This document shows positions 31,067-33,440 of a stretch of 33,440 nucleotides of DNA, in pieces (the first letter of the stretch is position 1; each line of letters opens with the position of its first letter). The DNA lies in the NCBI GenBank assembly GCA_020725925.1, contig DYTN01000018.1, positions 1 through 33,440 of the forward strand, read 5' to 3'. Source of the DNA: Methanobacteriota archaeon. Its GTDB lineage: Archaea; Thermoplasmatota; Thermoplasmata; UBA10834. Under the pieces are notes generated by a model. The model saw nothing but the letters and a program-made list of their open reading frames with translations, was not told the DNA's origin and did no database searches. The position numbers were made by a program, and so were the translations under genes.

Positions 31067-31665
31067 AGGGCCCCAACCAGGAAGAGGAGAAAGAGGTTGA
31101 GAAGGTCTTCATCGGCGGCCTCCACGAGCATCTGACCGAGGAGAAGGTCATCGACGAGAGCCAGCTCGTGCCGAACTTCGCGGACGAGATACAGAAGTAC
31201 GGCGGCAAGGACGTCATGACCTGCCTCCAGTGCGGCAACTGCACGGGCGTGTGCCCCATAAGTCTGAAGATAGACTACAAGACCAGGTCGATAATCAAGT
31301 ATTGCCAGTTCGGGCTGAAGAAGTACACCCTCGGGACGAGGTGGGTGTGTGCCACGTGCTACAGGTGCTATGAGCACTGCCCGGCAGACCTCAACCCGGC
31401 CGAGGTCATGATCGCCCTGAGGCATATTGCCGTGAGGGAAGGCATCATTCCTCCGTTCATCAAGACGGCCGCGACCAACCTCGTCAAGTACGGCCAGAGC
31501 GTCAAGCCCGACCCCGAGATCGACAAGATCAGGCACGAGCTGGGGCTCGGGCCGATCCACTCGCAGGACCCAGAGTACCCGAAGGTCATCAGGGAGATTC
31601 AGGTCCTGATCCATGCGTCGAAGTACGACAAGCTGATTGGCATCCAGGAGGAGGTGAAGGTGTGA
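31063..31665 (+). CDS. hdrC: heterodisulfide reductase subunit C
   Basis: A 200-residue iron-sulfur subunit linking HdrA to HdrB. It has two [4Fe-4S] motifs: C54-x2-C57-x2-C60-x3-C64-P and C96-x2-C99-x2-C102-x3-C106-P. It has an acidic N-terminus and a helical C-terminus. GGAGGTG lies 5 nt upstream of the ATG, inside the hdrA end, and the ATGA overlap implies coupled translation. The soluble, membrane-helix-free form matches the cytoplasmic HdrABC type rather than HdrDE. Confidence 0.93.
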   Translation: MKGPNQEEEKEVEKVFIGGLHEHLTEEKVIDESQLVPNFADEIQKYGGKDVMTCLQCGNCTGVCPISLKIDYKTRSIIKYCQFGLKKYTLGTRWVCATCYRCYEHCPADLNPAEVMIALRHIAVREGIIPPFIKTAATNLVKYGQSVKPDPEIDKIRHELGLGPIHSQDPEYPKVIREIQVLIHASKYDKLIGIQEEVKV

Positions 31666-32579
31666 TCTCCTACGTCTACTTCTTCGGATGCGTCGTCCCC
31701 AACAGATACCCGGGCATAGAGTACGCCGTCCGGTGGGTTACGGGCAAGAACGGATTCAACCTCGATGTGGCGGACCATAAGGAGTTCTCCTGCTGCCCCG
31801 TCCCAGGCATATTCTACTCCACAGACAAGGACACATGGCTCCTGCTTGCTGCCAGGAACCTCGTGCTCGCCCAGGACGAGAGGAGGCAGATACTCACGAT
31901 CTGCAACGGCTGCCTCGCGTCCCTGCTCAAGGCGACGGAGTACCTCCAGGAGCCCAAGAACATGGGCAAGGCCAACAGGGTGCTCGCGCAGATAGGGAAG
32001 AAGTACACGGGCATCCCGCAGAAGGCCGAGGGCAAGAGGAAGGTCTTCGAGCCGGTCAAGGTCAGGCACTACATCGAGGTCATGGCCAACGATCTGGGCT
32101 ACGACGCCATCGCGGCGAAGGTCAGGCGCCCGTTGAAGAACATCAGAACTGCGGTCCACTACGGCTGCCACTACCTGCGCCCGACGGAGCGAGCGACCTT
32201 CGACGACCCCAACGACCCCGTCATGCTGGACAAGATAGTAGAGGCGTGCGGGGCGACGAGCGTCGACTACGAGGACAAGCTCGACTGCTGCGGCGCTGGT
32301 GGAGGGGTTAGGTCGCACGTGGTCGAGCTGGCGAACTCGCTCACCCAGGACAAGTGCGTCAACATCTCCGCTGCGGGGGCGGACTGCATCGTCACCGGCT
32401 GTCCGTTCTGCCTCTTGCAGTTCGACAACGCTCAGAAGTCGTTCTCCAAGGACGGTATCCCCGTCATGCACATCTCGCAGTTCCAGGCGCTCGCGATGGG
32501 CATCGACCCGATATCGCTCGGGTTCGACACGCACCACGTGTCTGCGCACTCGCTGCTCAGGAAGCTGAGGGGGGCCTGA
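31662..32579 (+). CDS. hdrB: heterodisulfide reductase subunit B (two CCG domains)
   Basis: A 305-residue catalytic subunit with duplicated CCG domains. The first uses C10, C44-C45 and C81-x2-C84; the second uses C169, C209-C210 and C247-x2-C250. These hold the unusual [4Fe-4S] clusters that split heterodisulfide in methanogens; in non-methanogens the disulfide or other acceptor differs. The start is a GTG overlapping the hdrC stop (GTGA). mvhD starts 2 nt after the stop. Confidence 0.93.
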   Translation: MISYVYFFGCVVPNRYPGIEYAVRWVTGKNGFNLDVADHKEFSCCPVPGIFYSTDKDTWLLLAARNLVLAQDERRQILTICNGCLASLLKATEYLQEPKNMGKANRVLAQIGKKYTGIPQKAEGKRKVFEPVKVRHYIEVMANDLGYDAIAAKVRRPLKNIRTAVHYGCHYLRPTERATFDDPNDPVMLDKIVEACGATSVDYEDKLDCCGAGGGVRSHVVELANSLTQDKCVNISAAGADCIVTGCPFCLLQFDNAQKSFSKDGIPVMHISQFQALAMGIDPISLGFDTHHVSAHSLLRKLRGA

Positions 32580-32581
32580 GG

Positions 32582-33037
32582 ATGGAGGCTGGAGCACACA
32601 GGCCGGAGCACGACCCCGGGGCCTACGAGCCCAAGATAGTCGCGTTCTGCTGCAACTGGTGCTCCTACGCGGGAGCGGACCTGGCAGGCACGACGAGGCT
32701 CCAGTACCCTCCGAACGTGCGGATCATCAGGGTGATGTGCTCCGGGAGGGTCGACCCGACCTTCGTGCTCAAGGCGTTCGCGCTCGGAGCCGACGGCGTC
32801 ATCGTGGCGGGCTGCCACCCGGCGGACTGCCACTACATCAGCGGGAACGAGAAGGCGGCCATGCGGGGGGACTTCCTGGAGGACTTCCTCGAGGAGGCCG
32901 GCATCGAGTCCCAGAGGTTCAGGGTCGAGTGGATCGCCGGATCTGAGGGCAGGAAGTTCGCGGACACGATAAAGAAGATGGTCGCCGAACTCGAGAGGCT
33001 AGGGCCGATCACAAAGGAGGCGCGGGCGGATGAGTGA
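32582..33037 (+). CDS. mvhD: MvhD-type [2Fe-2S] electron-transfer subunit
   Basis: A 151-residue MvhD/HdrABC-linker protein. The core is FCCNWCSYAGADLAG with C23, C24 and C27, then VMCSGRVDP with C53 and GCHPADCHY with C78 and C83, the cysteines used for its [2Fe-2S] cluster. In methanogens MvhD joins the MvhAG [NiFe] hydrogenase, or a formate dehydrogenase, to HdrA. Its presence after hdrB, next to hyp genes, argues that this Hdr complex takes electrons from a hydrogenase encoded elsewhere. It overlaps the next gene by 8 nt. Confidence 0.92.
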   Translation: MEAGAHRPEHDPGAYEPKIVAFCCNWCSYAGADLAGTTRLQYPPNVRIIRVMCSGRVDPTFVLKAFALGADGVIVAGCHPADCHYISGNEKAAMRGDFLEDFLEEAGIESQRFRVEWIAGSEGRKFADTIKKMVAELERLGPITKEARADE

Positions 33038-33440
33038 GGGCAGGATCGTCGGCGCCGCCATGGTCATCGGCGGCGGGCCAGCAGGCATGCCGCCCTGGAC
33101 CTAGCAGACTCAGGGTACAAGGTCTACATCCTCGAAGGGACCCCGAGCATAGGCGGCACCATGGCCCAGCTCGACAAGACCTTCCCGACCAACGACTGCT
33201 CCATGTGCATCCTGTCCCCCAAGCTCGTGGCCACGGGAAGGCACGAGAACATCACCATGCTCACCCACGCCGACCTGAAGAAGGTCGAGGGCGAGGCTGG
33301 GGACTTCAAGGTCACGATCACCAGACACTCGAGATACATAATAGAGGACAAGTGCACGGGCTGCGGCGTGTGCGCGGAGCACTGTCCCATCGAGGGCGTG
33401 AGCTCCTTCGACAGGGAGATGGCGCCCGCGAAGGCCATCT
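33030..33440 (+). pseudogene. second hdrA-like gene, frameshifted near its start and cut by the window end
   Basis: The ATG at 33030 opens SEGRIVGAAMVIGGGPAGM, an FAD-binding loop, but the frame then reaches TAG at 33102. From about 33089 the frame two bases over resumes the family sequence: AALDLADSGYKVYILEG, GGTMAQLDKTFPTNDCSMCILSPKL and a ferredoxin motif KCTGCGVCAEHCP, open to the window end. Compared with the intact hdrA (GIQAALDL), four bases are missing around 33087-33091. It lacks the N-terminal domain of the first HdrA, as in Hdr/Qmo-like second copies. This may be a real disabling deletion or an assembly error. Confidence 0.8.

Noticed and set aside
1-33440. CRISPR arrays, insertion sequences or prophage genes.
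   Set aside because: I looked for regularly spaced repeats, transposase motifs and terminal inverted repeats and saw none. The short repeats present are promoter-associated.

Overview
The window is a GC-rich stretch of archaeal chromosome. The archaeal signs are: TATA boxes roughly 25-30 nt upstream of starts with many leaderless or near-leaderless genes; a tRNA with a bulge-helix-bulge intron; a tRNA-Trp whose intron carries a box C/D guide RNA; a PAC2-family (proteasome-assembly) protein; an HTH_10 (Bat-type) regulator; a eukaryote/archaea-type ribosomal microprotein (eL41); and a HdrABC-MvhD electron-transfer operon beside [NiFe]-hydrogenase maturation genes. I infer a euryarchaeal lineage, perhaps Thermoplasmatota or Methanomassiliicoccales-related. 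No methyl-CoM reductase gene is in the window, so methanogenesis cannot be claimed.

Layout. 1-3071: the tail of an unidentified gene, then a convergent wHTH-STAND ATPase-TPR regulator. 3229-4710: a secreted, C-terminally anchored surface protein. 4756-7325 (minus strand): a class V PLP enzyme, a SHOCT membrane protein and an HTH_10 regulator whose promoter carries twin palindromes. 7775-9642: a single-cluster ferredoxin, a CorA-like transporter and a nitroreductase. 9710-13796 (minus): a cobalamin/iron-chelate type ABC importer (btuF-btuC-btuD) ending in a wHTH regulator gene. 14007-16260 (minus): a class III aminotransferase and a PAC2 protein. 16422-16885: tRNA-Arg(UCU) with a T-loop intron, an eL41 microgene and tRNA-Trp with a guide-RNA intron. 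16985-19779: membrane proteins, a small wHTH and a 46-codon single-TM ORF. 19878-20453: a YdeI/OmdA-like protein. 20517-23780 (minus): a secreted M6-type metalloprotease and an anchored PsbP-like surface protein. 23920-28499: hypB-hypF-hypC-hypA-hypD. 28973-33440: hdrA-hdrC-hdrB-mvhD-hdrA2.

How the genes work together. HypA/B insert nickel, HypF/C/D make and carry the Fe(CN)2CO group, and the HdrABC-MvhD complex normally couples a [NiFe] hydrogenase (or formate dehydrogenase) to flavin-based electron bifurcation. The two adjacent operons therefore look like one hydrogen-dependent energy module, although the hydrogenase structural genes and hypE are outside the window.

Most notable observations. 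(1) A 22-nt non-canonical intron lies in the T-loop of tRNA-Arg, with a textbook bulge-helix-bulge. (2) An eL41 microgene sits between two tRNAs. (3) hypD has an in-frame UGA splitting off its conserved C-terminus, and the second hdrA has an apparent 4-nt deletion. (4) Several unannotated repeat architectures sit at promoters: CCTTC-N4-GAAGG pairs, 21-bp-phased direct repeats around the hyp TATA box, a cluster of TTCGAA sites before hdrA, and an inverted repeat covering the corA ribosome binding site.
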